NCBI RefSeq assembly: GCF_003634585.1
Contig: NZ_RBLG01000001.1
Coordinates: 62,001-126,000 of the forward strand
Length of the DNA: 64,000 nt
Direction: 5' to 3'
Source of the DNA: Gillisia mitskevichiae
Lineage (GTDB): Bacteria; Bacteroidota; Bacteroidia; Flavobacteriales; Flavobacteriaceae
Shown: positions 25,455-33,608 of the stretch, one piece after another
How the letters are laid out: every line of letters starts with the position of its first letter
Position numbering within the stretch: the first letter of the stretch is position 1
The notes under the pieces: model-generated
Told to the model about the DNA's origin: nothing
The model's database searches: none
The model's input: only the letters and a program-made list of their open reading frames with translations
Program-made: the position numbers and the translations under genes

Positions 25455-27182
25455 ATGCAAGGCTTCAAATTATTATTTATCACTTCCCTCTTCTTTCTCT
25501 CTTTTCAAGCACTTTTTTCTCAGCAGAAGTCTGAAGAACTCAATAAGATCATAGAAAAAGTTCAAGACCATAAAAGCTATGAGATTAAAGAATTTCCATT
25601 GGGTCTTTATACAGAAGATCACTACCGCAGACAATCCGTCTTTGCAAGTGAGCAATTAAAAAAGCTGAATTTATTAAAGGCTTCTGAAATGTCCCAAACA
25701 GACATGATCTCTCTGGAACTTTTAAAATATAAACTTCAGGAAACCATCGACACTTTCGAATATAAATTATACCTGAATCCTTTGCTTTCTGATGCAGGAT
25801 TTCATTTAAGTCTGCCATATAATGTTACCCAACTTGCAGATTATTCCCAGGTAAAAACATACCTCAACAAACTAAATGCGATCCCCGTATATGTAGATCA
25901 GCATCTTATTTTACTTAGAAAAGGATTGGAATTAGGCATAACACAGCCAAGAGTGATCTTTGAGGGTTATGAAAGCACATATAACGATCAGCTAGTTAAA
26001 AATTATAAAGACAGCTATTACTATTCCCCTTTTAATGATCTGCCGGCTTCGCTCTCTGAAACTCAAAAAGATTCAGTTTTACAGGCTGCAGAAAAAGCGA
26101 TCAAGCAATCGGTATTACCAGAATTTAAAAAGATCAAAAAATTCTTCGATAAGGAATATCTCCCGAAAACTCGCAGCAGTATAGGAGTTTCAGAAACACC
26201 TCATGGGCGAGAATTTTATCAGAATAGACTAAATTATTACACCACCCTAGAGCTCACTGCAGAAGAGATCCACCAAATTGGGTTAGAGGAGGTTTCTCGA
26301 ATTAATACCGAAATGAAACAAATTATAAGGGAGGTGAATTTTGAAGGTTCCTTCGAGGAGTTCATCCAATTCCTTAGAACCGACCCTCAGTTTTATGCGG
26401 ATACGCCCGAAGAACTTTTAAAAGAAGCTCGGAATATTTCAAAAAAGATAGATGCACAATTGCCGAGATTCTTTAAAAAACTACCTAGAAAACCTTATGG
26501 AGTTACTCCGGTGCCAGATGCGATCGCACCTAAATATACTACGGGAAGATATATTTCCCCACAGGAAGAGACTCAGCCCGGTTATTACTGGGTAAATACC
26601 TACGATCTACCTAGCAGACCATTATATGTGCTTCCGTCGCTTACAGCTCACGAGGCTGTGCCGGGGCATCATTTACAGATCTCACTAAATTCAGAATTAG
26701 GAGATAGTATTCCTAAGTTTAGAAGACGCTTCTATCTTTCGGCTTATGGTGAAGGCTGGGGATTATATTCAGAATTTCTAGCTGAGGAAATGGGTGTTTA
26801 TACGACTCCTTACGAGATGTTTGGAAAGCTCACTTATGAGCAATGGCGAGCCTGCAGATTGGTAGTAGACACCGGAATTCATGCCTTGGGCTGGACTAAA
26901 GAACAAGCTGTCGATTTTTTAAGAATTAATACCGCGCTTTCTTTTCATGAGATCAATACCGAAGTAGATAGATATATTTCATGGCCGGGACAAGCGGTTT
27001 CTTATAAAATAGGAGAATTAAAAATTAGAGAGCTTCGAAAAAAAGTGGAAAAAGAATTTGGAGAGGATTTCGATATGCGCGATTTTCATGAGGTTATTCT
27101 TTCTCAAGGAACTGTAACTTTAGCAATTATGGAAAAGTTAGTAGATGATTATATTACTTCATCTAAAGAGGTTAAAAATTAA
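25455..27182 (+). CDS. DUF885 putative metallopeptidase, secreted
   Basis: 575 residues with signal peptide (MQGFKLLFITSLFFLSFQALFSQ). The DUF885 hallmark 'LTAHEAVPGHHLQ' lies at residues 397-408 with the zinc-ligand-like 'HEAVPGHH' at 399-406; further family motifs are 'YGEGWGLYSEFLAEEMG' and 'FHEINTEVDRYISWPGQAVSYKIG'. Related to zinc carboxypeptidase-like enzymes, but the substrate is unproven. The stop codon runs into a perfect hairpin. Confidence 0.87.
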   Translation: MQGFKLLFITSLFFLSFQALFSQQKSEELNKIIEKVQDHKSYEIKEFPLGLYTEDHYRRQSVFASEQLKKLNLLKASEMSQTDMISLELLKYKLQETIDTFEYKLYLNPLLSDAGFHLSLPYNVTQLADYSQVKTYLNKLNAIPVYVDQHLILLRKGLELGITQPRVIFEGYESTYNDQLVKNYKDSYYYSPFNDLPASLSETQKDSVLQAAEKAIKQSVLPEFKKIKKFFDKEYLPKTRSSIGVSETPHGREFYQNRLNYYTTLELTAEEIHQIGLEEVSRINTEMKQIIREVNFEGSFEEFIQFLRTDPQFYADTPEELLKEARNISKKIDAQLPRFFKKLPRKPYGVTPVPDAIAPKYTTGRYISPQEETQPGYYWVNTYDLPSRPLYVLPSLTAHEAVPGHHLQISLNSELGDSIPKFRRRFYLSAYGEGWGLYSEFLAEEMGVYTTPYEMFGKLTYEQWRACRLVVDTGIHALGWTKEQAVDFLRINTALSFHEINTEVDRYISWPGQAVSYKIGELKIRELRKKVEKEFGEDFDMRDFHEVILSQGTVTLAIMEKLVDDYITSSKEVKN

Positions 27183-27214
27183 ATGTCACTCTTCGACAGG
27201 CTCAGAGTGACATT
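27182..27214. terminator. bidirectional hairpin between convergent genes
   Basis: AATGTCACTCT and AGAGTGACATT are perfect 11-base inverted arms around the loop TCGACAGGCTC. The first base is the last base of the DUF885 stop. The loop sequence is that of the dispersed repeat family, so a repeat unit seems to act as the terminator for the DUF885 gene and, from the other side, the M56 gene. Confidence 0.7.
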
Positions 27215-27241
27215 TTGCTAAAAAATTAATAAAACGCTCTG

Positions 27242-27290
27242 TTGTCAAGCTGTCCCGCTATCGGAAATGTCGAAGCTTTTTGTGACAAAA
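27242..27290. repeat. dispersed repeat fragment (GTCAAGCTGTCCCG type)
   Basis: 'TTGTCAAGCTGTCCCGCTAT' followed by 'CGGAAATGTCGAAGC' is a decayed copy of the TCGACA..CCCGATAGCTATCGGG..TGACA unit seen at 30256, 57119 and 59635. Confidence 0.6.
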
Positions 27291-27303
27291 AATTGATTTT
27301 TCA

Positions 27304-28758
27304 TTATCTATCTTCTACTACAATTGGATCCTTAGACAATTTTACTATTGGCTTTTTAGATTTAATATCTCGTACTTGGATATTGATACTTTTTGATTCC
27401 CTAGTGATTTTTATAGCCTCCTTTCCTGTAATTTCTTTGCCTTCAAAATAAAATATGGCTCCCTGTTCAGCCAGCTCTTTCATATGCACTGAAGGAACTG
27501 GTGGCGGTGGAGGTGGCAATAGCTCAGAATCCCCATCCATTTCAAACATTTCAATTTCTACCTGAGGTGCTGGTGTTGCTGCATTTGGTGGTGGAGGCGG
27601 TGGCACTACCCCATGCAGATCATCAGCAGGAATCGGCATAGGTGGAGCTGGAGCATTCTTTGGAACAATAATTTCCGGAAATTTCTCTGAATTATCTCGT
27701 TGTTCTTTATTCATCCTATCAAAGATAAATACCATGCGTTCTAATTCATTTCGGCTTATGGTTCTCTTTTCTTTAGGCAAAGAATTATACTTTTTAGCCA
27801 ACGCATTATATTCCTTAACCATCTTTTTGGTAGCTATATCCTGAATTAAGGAATTTTTATAATGTGGTTTTAAATTTTCAGAATTAGCGAAAGAAGCGTC
27901 TCTTTCAATAACTTCTGAGGTGCTAAAGCTAAAGAGCAATACTGCTAATAGCGGTAATAAAAGGAGTCCTTTGCTCCAGATCGTTCTTTTAGATGTGTGT
28001 GTTTTCATAACTGTAAATCGTTTTTTGATTGATGAATAATTAAAGGCATTTGCCAACTTGCTTGATTGGGCATTCGATGAAAATGCCAACAAGGTTCTTT
28101 GATATATGGAGGTTTCAATTCCATTTTTTATAACCGATTGATCGGCTAGAAATTCATGATTTAGTTGAATTGCATTTTTAGCAAGATAGATTAGGGGATT
28201 GAACCAAAACACGATCTGCAATATTTCGACAAATAAAATATCCAAACTGTGTAATTGCTTTGCGTGCGCTTCCTCATGCACTATCACCTCCTGCGGGATC
28301 TGATTTTTATTGAATTTATCTTTGTTGAAAAACAGATAGCTGAAAAATGTGTGTGGGACTATATTGTCATTCAATAAGACATTTATAAAACCCTTGTTTT
28401 TTAATTTCGGATTTTGTTTGATCCTTACAAATAGGGCCGCTAAATTCCTGAAAAATTTTATGCTGAAAATAACAACTCCAAGTCCGTATATAATCCAAAG
28501 AAGCGCAGTCCAATTAAAACTAGAAGAAGAAATACTTTCCGAAACCATTAAAGACCCTTCAGAAATTGGGATTATGGAAGTTGGACTAACTTCTACATAG
28601 CTCGTAAATGTGATATAAGGAATTAGAATGGCTGCAAAAAGAGACCCTAGTAAATAAAACCTTTTAAACAGATGCATCGTTTCTTTTTCCAATAACAACT
28701 TATAGAAAAGAAGCAATATGGCTAAGCAAGCAGCGGAATTTAATAAGTATGTTTCCAT
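27304..28758 (-). CDS. BlaR1/M56-family membrane metallopeptidase
   Basis: 484 residues. N-terminal membrane helices (about 4-22, 35-53, 88-105), then the zinc site 'HEEAH' at 161-165, a further helix near 268-285, and a periplasmic tail with two proline clusters ('PPPPPPNAATPAP' and 'PPPPPPVP') and a short C-terminal domain. In BlaR1 systems the membrane peptidase senses a signal and cuts the BlaI repressor. No penicillin-binding sensor domain is visible, so the signal here is different. It is two bases downstream of the BlaI-type gene. Confidence 0.9.
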   Translation of the reverse strand: METYLLNSAACLAILLLFYKLLLEKETMHLFKRFYLLGSLFAAILIPYITFTSYVEVSPTSIIPISEGSLMVSESISSSSFNWTALLWIIYGLGVVIFSIKFFRNLAALFVRIKQNPKLKNKGFINVLLNDNIVPHTFFSYLFFNKDKFNKNQIPQEVIVHEEAHAKQLHSLDILFVEILQIVFWFNPLIYLAKNAIQLNHEFLADQSVIKNGIETSIYQRTLLAFSSNAQSSKLANAFNYSSIKKRFTVMKTHTSKRTIWSKGLLLLPLLAVLLFSFSTSEVIERDASFANSENLKPHYKNSLIQDIATKKMVKEYNALAKKYNSLPKEKRTISRNELERMVFIFDRMNKEQRDNSEKFPEIIVPKNAPAPPMPIPADDLHGVVPPPPPPNAATPAPQVEIEMFEMDGDSELLPPPPPPVPSVHMKELAEQGAIFYFEGKEITGKEAIKITRESKSINIQVRDIKSKKPIVKLSKDPIVVEDR

Positions 28759-28760
28759 TT

Positions 28761-29126
28761 TTATTTGCTTTTAATTTCTTGATCTATAATTTTCCTAAGC
28801 TCTTCTAATTCGGTCTTGCTCAAATTGGTTTCTTTGGTGAAAAATGAAGCAAATTGTGAACTGGAATCGTTAAAGAAATTTTTTATGAGTCCGTTTACAT
28901 GTTTAGAAAAATAATCCTTTTTTCGCACCAAAGGAAAATACTCTCTAGAACGTCCCTGCTGTGTATAATCTACAAATTTCTTATCCTGCATTCTTTTTAA
29001 TAGAGTCGCCACAGTTGTAATTGCAGGTTTGGGTTCCGGATAAGCTTCAATTAGATCCTTCATCAAAGCTTTTTCCTGTTTCCAAAGGATCTGCATTAAT
29101 TGTTCTTCAGAATTTGATAATTGCAT
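28761..29126 (-). CDS. BlaI/MecI/CopY-family repressor
   Basis: A 121-residue winged-helix repressor: 'EEQLMQILWKQEKALMKDLIEAYPEPKPAITTVATLLKRMQDKKFV' is the DNA-binding head, and the C-terminal helices make the dimer. It represses its own operon with the downstream M56 gene; two palindromes of the TACAnnTGTA class lie in its promoter at 29148-29188. The target beyond its own operon is unknown. Confidence 0.93.
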   Translation of the reverse strand: MQLSNSEEQLMQILWKQEKALMKDLIEAYPEPKPAITTVATLLKRMQDKKFVDYTQQGRSREYFPLVRKKDYFSKHVNGLIKNFFNDSSSQFASFFTKETNLSKTELEELRKIIDQEIKSK

Positions 29127-29147
29127 ATTATTGAATTAATACATTGC

Positions 29148-29188
29148 TCTACAAATGTAGAATAAATATTTAATTCTACAAACATAGA
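29148..29188 (-). promoter_or_regulatory. blaI promoter with two BlaI operators over the -7 and -33 elements
   Basis: On the minus strand the promoter reads TTTG (29179-29182), 19 bases, TACATTTG (29152-29159). The palindrome TCTACAAATGTAGA (29148-29161) covers the -7 box and the weaker TCTACAAACATAGA (29175-29188) covers the -33 box; centres are 27 bases apart. TACAnnTGTA is the core of known BlaI/MecI operators, so the repressor should directly block RNA polymerase. Confidence 0.82.
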
Positions 29189-29265
29189 GTAACTCTTATT
29201 TCGTTTTAATTACTTCTGAAGAATTCAATTTAGATTTGCTCCAAAGATACATACCCCGAAAAAGA

Positions 29266-29380
29266 CGTCATTCTGAACTTGATTCAGAATCTCTCACAAC
29301 TGTTAATCAATATAATAAGGTAAGACCCTGAAATAATTTCGATAGCTATCGGAACAGGTTGGCGAGATAGCTATCCTCAC
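29266..29380. repeat. dispersed repeat units between blaI and phnA-like gene
   Basis: 'GTCATTCTGAACTTGATTCA', 'GACCCTGAAATAATTTCG' and 'CGATAGCTATCGGAACAG', related to units at 25293 and 59635. With the blaI promoter it explains most of the 328-base gap between the divergent genes; the rest holds the promoter of the downstream gene. Confidence 0.7.
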
Positions 29381-29408
29381 GGGAAATGGAAATTTAAATT
29401 TTAAAGTC

Positions 29409-29436
29409 TTGTATTTTAAGGATTCCCCTACCTTTA
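29409..29436 (+). promoter_or_regulatory. promoter of the PhnA-type gene
   Basis: TTG at 29409-29411 (within CTTG), 17 bases, TACCTTTA at 29429-29436, matching TAnnTTTG in seven of eight positions counted over the fixed bases except the last. The ATG follows 19 bases later. Confidence 0.5.
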
Positions 29437-29454
29437 CATTCAAAAATCATAACA

Positions 29455-30033
29455 ATGAGTGTAGAGCAAGAATTATTTCAACGTAGCGGATCAAAATGTG
29501 AATTATGTAGTTCAACTGAAGATCCTCAGATCTACGAAGTGCCGGAAAGCCCAACTAAAGGCGCCGATAGCTCAATTCTTGCTTGTAATACATGTAAAGA
29601 ACAACTTGAAGATCCTGAAAAAGTTGAAGCCAATCACTGGAGATGTTTAAATGATAGCATGTGGAGTACTGTTCCTGCTGTACAAGTGGTTGCATGGAGA
29701 ATGCTTACCAAGCTAAAAAATGAAGGTTGGCCACAAGATCTTTTGGACATGATGTATATGGAAGATGATGTAAAAAAATGGGCAAAAGCTACCGAGGTTG
29801 CAGATCCAGCAGCAAAAAGCATTGTTCACAGAGATAGCAATGGAGTGATTTTGGAAGCAGGAGATTCTGTTGTACTTATTAAAGATCTAAAAGTTAAAGG
29901 AAGCAGTATGGTTGCTAAGCAAGGAACCGCAGTACGCCGAATTTCTTTAGATCATGAGAATGCTGAATATATTGAGGGAAGAGTAGATGGGCAGCAAATT
30001 GTTATTATCACTCAATATGTGAAAAAGCTATAG
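29455..30033 (+). CDS. PhnA-type zinc-ribbon protein
   Basis: 192 residues. Two Cys pairs at the N-terminus ('CELC' and 'CNTC') form a zinc ribbon, followed by a helical middle with 'NDSMWSTVPAVQVVAWRML', and the C-terminal PhnA domain 'VHRDSNGVILEAGDSVVLIKDLKVKGSS', an SH3-like barrel. PhnA was once linked to phosphonate use but the family role is uncertain. Single gene with its own promoter and a strong terminator at 30086-30121. Confidence 0.88.
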   Translation: MSVEQELFQRSGSKCELCSSTEDPQIYEVPESPTKGADSSILACNTCKEQLEDPEKVEANHWRCLNDSMWSTVPAVQVVAWRMLTKLKNEGWPQDLLDMMYMEDDVKKWAKATEVADPAAKSIVHRDSNGVILEAGDSVVLIKDLKVKGSSMVAKQGTAVRRISLDHENAEYIEGRVDGQQIVIITQYVKKL

Positions 30034-30046
30034 TCAACAAACCTAA

Positions 30047-30292
30047 TGTCACCCTGAGCGGAGTCGAAGGGTATTTTTTAATAATAAAAAGGTCGATTCT
30101 AATTAAAGAATTGACCTTTTTGTTATAATGAATTTGTCACATTGAGCCTGTCGAAATGTGATTTCTACTAAAAGATAAGCTTCGACAAGCTCAGCTTGAC
30201 AAATCAACTGGTCACATTGAGCCTGTCGAAATGTGCATTCCATTAAAAAGCAAACTTCGACATCCCGATAGCTATCGGGACAGTTTGACAAT
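30047..30292. repeat. cluster of dispersed flavobacterial repeat stems
   Basis: Contains 'GTCACCCTGAGCGGAGTCG', two copies of 'GTCACATTGAGCCTGTCG' (30137 and 30212), 'GCTTCGACAAGCTCAGCTTG' and 'CATCCCGATAGCTATCGGGA'. Reverse reading gives an open frame of the well-known spurious 'FRQAQC..AELVEA' type. The terminator of the upstream gene is embedded in it. Confidence 0.85.
30086..30121 (+). terminator. terminator of the PhnA-type gene
   Basis: Arms AAAAAGGTC and GACCTTTTT enclose an inner ATTCT/AGAAT stem; the 3' arm ends in a T run. Because the arms start with A run and end with T run it can work from both directions. Confidence 0.75.
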
Positions 30293-31683
30293 TATTTCTT
30301 CGTCATTTCTGTGAAATGCTTGTAAAATAATGGAATGGTTTTGATTCCTTTCAAGTAATTCCAGATCCCAAAATGCTCATTTGGCGAGTGAATAGCATCA
30401 CTATCCAGTCCAAAGCCCATTAAAATGGTCTTGCTCTTTAATTGTTTTTCGAAAAGTGCTACAATTGGAATACTTCCACCGCTTCGTTGTGGAATTGGTT
30501 CTTTTCCAAAGGACTCCTTATAGGCATTACTTGCTGCTTGATACTCTACAGTATCAATAGGCGTAACATAAGCTTGCCCACCATGATGAGGTTTTACCAA
30601 TACTCTTGTTCCTTTTGGAGCAATACTTTCAAAATGTTTTTTGAAAAGTTCTGTGATCTCTTGCCAATCTTGATTTGGTACTAATCGCATACTTATCTTT
30701 GCAAAAGCTTTACTTGCAATTACTGTTTTGGCACCTTCGCCAATATAGCCGCCCCAAATACCATTTACATCCAGTGTTGGTCTAATAGAATTACGTTCGT
30801 TAGTAGAATAACCTTTTTCACCATATACATCTTCAATATCCAAAGCTTCCTTATATTTTTCTATAGAAAATGGAGCTTCTGCCATTTTTGCTCTTTCATC
30901 ATCACTCAATTCATCTACTTTATCATAGAATCCAGGAATAGTGATATGATTGTTTTCATCATGTAAGGAAGCGATCATCTTAGTAAGTACGTTTATAGGA
31001 TTTGCTACCGCTCCTCCATAAAGTCCACTGTGTAGGTCTCTATTTGGTCCTGTAAGTTCTACTTCCACATAACTCAGTCCGCGTAAACCGGTTGTGATAG
31101 AAGGTGTGTCTTTGGCGATCATTCCGGTATCGGAGATCAAGATCACATCATTTGCTAATTTCTCCTTATTGCGTTCTATAAACCAACCCAAACTTTCACT
31201 TCCAACTTCCTCTTCTCCTTCTATCATGAATTTCACATTACAAGGAAGGCTTCCAGTTTTGGTCATATACTCCAAGGCCTTTACATGCATGTACATTTGT
31301 CCTTTATCGTCGCATGCTCCACGAGCAAAAATGGCTCCTTCTGGATGAACCTTTGTGTTTTTGATCACTGGTTCGAAGGGTGGACTATCCCAAAGTTCAA
31401 TTGGATCTGCCGGTTGCACGTCATAATGACCATAAACTAGCACTGTTGGAAGATCTTTATCGATTATTTTTTCACCAAAGACGATTGGATATCCCGGAGT
31501 CTCACAAATTTCTACTGAATCACATCCTGCTTCTTTCAAAGCATTCTTCACTGCTTCGGCTGTATTTAAAACATCCTTTTTGTAGGCAGGGTCTGCGCTC
31601 ACAGAGGGAATTTTAAGTAAATCTATCAGTTCTTCTATAAACCGATCTTTATTTTCTTCAACATATTTATCTAAATTCTTCAT
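30292..31683 (-). CDS. M20-family dipeptidase (CNDP-like)
   Basis: 463 residues with the M20 metallo-exopeptidase signature: 'VLVYGHYDVQPAD' (His/Asp metal ligand region), 'GACDDKGQM' (bridging Asp), 'MIEGEEEVGS' (catalytic Glu pair), 'RDLHSGLYGG' of the dimerisation lid, and a late His in 'DAIHSPNEHFG'. Cytosolic, no signal peptide. Transcribed away from tRNA-Leu. Probably cleaves dipeptides. Confidence 0.93.
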   Translation of the reverse strand: MKNLDKYVEENKDRFIEELIDLLKIPSVSADPAYKKDVLNTAEAVKNALKEAGCDSVEICETPGYPIVFGEKIIDKDLPTVLVYGHYDVQPADPIELWDSPPFEPVIKNTKVHPEGAIFARGACDDKGQMYMHVKALEYMTKTGSLPCNVKFMIEGEEEVGSESLGWFIERNKEKLANDVILISDTGMIAKDTPSITTGLRGLSYVEVELTGPNRDLHSGLYGGAVANPINVLTKMIASLHDENNHITIPGFYDKVDELSDDERAKMAEAPFSIEKYKEALDIEDVYGEKGYSTNERNSIRPTLDVNGIWGGYIGEGAKTVIASKAFAKISMRLVPNQDWQEITELFKKHFESIAPKGTRVLVKPHHGGQAYVTPIDTVEYQAASNAYKESFGKEPIPQRSGGSIPIVALFEKQLKSKTILMGFGLDSDAIHSPNEHFGIWNYLKGIKTIPLFYKHFTEMTKK

Positions 31684-31739
31684 GCTATTTTTTTTGAAAT
31701 CAGGTAAAGGTAATAAATTGATATTTTCTTGTTGGATTA

Positions 31740-31769
31740 TTTGAATATTGAAACATTTATGTATATTTG
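31740..31769 (+). promoter_or_regulatory. promoter of tRNA-Leu
   Basis: TTTG at 31740-31743, 18 bases, TATATTTG at 31762-31769: a full consensus Bacteroidota promoter, closely like that of tRNA-Phe. Confidence 0.82.
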
Positions 31770-31828
31770 CAGCCGCTTATCTAGGTAAGCATTTTTACAA
31801 CGAGTCCTAAGTGTTGTAAAATGGAAAT

Positions 31829-31910
31829 GCGGGCGTGGTGGAATTGGTAGACACGCCAGACTTAGGATCTGGTGCCGCGAGGTGTGGGAGTTCGAGTCTC
31901 CCCGCCCGCA
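31829..31910 (+). tRNA. tRNA-Leu (anticodon UAG)
   Basis: 82-nt class II tRNA: acceptor GCGGGCG/CGCCCGC, anticodon stem CCAGA/TCTGG with loop CTTAGGA (anticodon TAG), a long variable arm (TGCCGCGAGGTGT region), T-arm GGGAG-TTCGAGT-CTCCC and discriminator A. CCA is not encoded. Its cognate synthetase LeuS is also in this window (60344-63562). Confidence 0.97.
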
Positions 31911-31914
31911 CAAA

Positions 31915-31946
31915 GAAAAAGTTTCTCAGCAATGAGAAGCTTTTTT
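31915..31946 (+). terminator. terminator of tRNA-Leu
   Basis: AAAAAGTTTCTCA and TGAGAAGCTTTTTT pair around a GCAA tetraloop and end in a T run, directly after the tRNA. Confidence 0.8.
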
Positions 31947-32001
31947 GGTTTTATAACCTTTCTTTAATGGGAGGTTTTTCAAATTATAAATAAGACTGTT
32001 T

Positions 32002-32739
32002 TTAAAAATCGATTGAACTTTTAAAAACTATATCTTCTATATCCTCGGGATTCAATTTATACTGACTTAATGATTTCTCTCCAATAATAAATAAATCGTT
32101 GTTTCGGATAATAAGATCGAAAGCGTCTTCTTCAATTCCCCCAACAAGTTCTGGTTGTGCTGGGTTGGAAACATTAAAGATGCGAACCACATTTTTATCT
32201 GTAACCAATAAATGATTTCCGTAGAGCCCCAAACCAATAGGACGATCCAAAGTAATAATAGTTAATAACTCGGGCCTTAAGAGATCTTGAGTATTATAAA
32301 TTTCTAATTGATTAACATTTCCAGCACATCCTGCATTTGTATGAAGTGTTACATAAGTATAATCACCTGATGAGACCACAGGATCGCAACTACGTACATG
32401 TTCTACTTTAGAAAGTTGAAGCGGATATTTAGGATGGGAAACATCAAAAATAAACATTCCAAGACGGCTTCCCACGAACAAATATTCATCTAAAGAAAAC
32501 AGCGTTTCTATATCAAAACCTATCTGTTTAGTTCCTACAAAATTTGGTTTCTCAGGGCTAGAAATATCAAAGATACGCAGGGATTGATCGTCTACAGTAT
32601 ATAAATAATCACCCACTAATGAAAATCTCGCAAGTGAGCCTCCAGAACCGTCTACAGAATTTGGCTGCGAATTATCACCATCGGCGGCATTACAACCTAC
32701 CATCAATATACAAAGACAAAGTATTATAATTTTTTTCAT
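32002..32739 (-). CDS. LVIVD-repeat lipoprotein
   Basis: 245 residues, SPII signal with lipobox 'LMVGCNAA', then beta-propeller-like LVIVD repeats: 'LYTVDDQSLRIFDISSPEKPNFVG', 'LFVGSRLGMFIFDVSHPKYP', 'LLVTDKNVVRIFNVSNPAQPELVG'. Found on the cell surface of Bacteroidota with unknown role. Separated by four bases from a related shorter lipoprotein gene. Confidence 0.87.
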   Translation of the reverse strand: MKKIIILCLCILMVGCNAADGDNSQPNSVDGSGGSLARFSLVGDYLYTVDDQSLRIFDISSPEKPNFVGTKQIGFDIETLFSLDEYLFVGSRLGMFIFDVSHPKYPLQLSKVEHVRSCDPVVSSGDYTYVTLHTNAGCAGNVNQLEIYNTQDLLRPELLTIITLDRPIGLGLYGNHLLVTDKNVVRIFNVSNPAQPELVGGIEEDAFDLIIRNNDLFIIGEKSLSQYKLNPEDIEDIVFKSSIDF

Positions 32740-32743
32740 CTTT

Positions 32744-33250
32744 TTAGTTTAGTTGTTGATAGCCTATTACAACTTCGTTTTCCGGAACATTATAAAAAGA
32801 GGGCTCAAGCCCTTCCGGGGAACGTAATTCTGGAAAAACATTTCGTTCCCTGTGTGAGATATTTAATGAATTTGAATTTAGGGAGTAGGAAAAAGCAACA
32901 AGATCTACTGCATGATGCACATATAGAATGTTATTTCTAATAGCCAGATCTGTAGCCAAAGGAATCTTTAAAAATGCAACTGGATTAGGTTTTGTAGGAT
33001 CCGAGTTGTCTATTATATGAAAACCTTCTCCTAATTCATTTAAATAAATAAGATCATCTTTCACATATATTTTACCAGAGTTAATTACTGGACGTTCGCC
33101 TAAAAGACTAATACTCTTTTCAAAATCTTTTCGAGATTGGGTTATTGGCTCATAACTACTTCTCATTCCTGGATAATCATCATCATGATTTGTGTACCAA
33201 CAAGATTGCAAAATTAATAGTAGGGAGAAATAGAGGAGCAGTTTTTTCAT
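32744..33250 (-). CDS. LVIVD-like lipoprotein, short
   Basis: 168 residues, lipobox 'LILQSCWYT', followed by beta strands resembling one or two LVIVD blades ('IYVKDDLIYLNELGEGFHIIDNSDPTKPNPVAFL'). Too short for a full propeller; it may be one half of a two-part protein with the downstream gene, or work on its own. Upstream 358 bases (33251-33608) hold no gene. Confidence 0.72.
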   Translation of the reverse strand: MKKLLLYFSLLLILQSCWYTNHDDDYPGMRSSYEPITQSRKDFEKSISLLGERPVINSGKIYVKDDLIYLNELGEGFHIIDNSDPTKPNPVAFLKIPLATDLAIRNNILYVHHAVDLVAFSYSLNSNSLNISHRERNVFPELRSPEGLEPSFYNVPENEVVIGYQQLN

Positions 33251-33608
33251 AAGGTGGTTTTATAATTCATAATGCTGAATATTTCCAAAATCATTTTTAA
33301 AAAAGCCTAGGGTATTTAAATATAATTAAATTTTAACGACATATGCCATCCTAAATCCTATAAATAGGTAGAAAACACGTAATTATCATATAATTACAAT
33401 GTTCAAAAACTAACAAAAGCGAACTATATCTTCTTTAAAACATGCTAACGGTAGCGCTTAAGCATTAATAAAACTAGATATGCGCTTTCACAGCAGTACC
33501 TTCAGAAAAAAAATAATATTAATTCGAATGTTGTAGAGATGTTTTTAAAAATCTAAATGCTTTTAAAAATCTCAGCCCTAAAAGAGATTATATAAAATCG
33601 GAACTATT
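33251..33608. other. 358-base intergenic gap, no feature recognised
   Basis: AT-rich, with no RNA, repeat or ORF that could be supported. It must contain the promoter of the LVIVD gene pair and the 3' end of the upstream gene, but no consensus element was found. Confidence 0.5.

Noticed and set aside
30103-30291. 62-codon minus-strand ORF with FRQAQC and AELVEA motifs
   Set aside because: Its whole sequence is read through the dispersed palindromic repeats; such peptides are common artefacts in Bacteroidota genomes.
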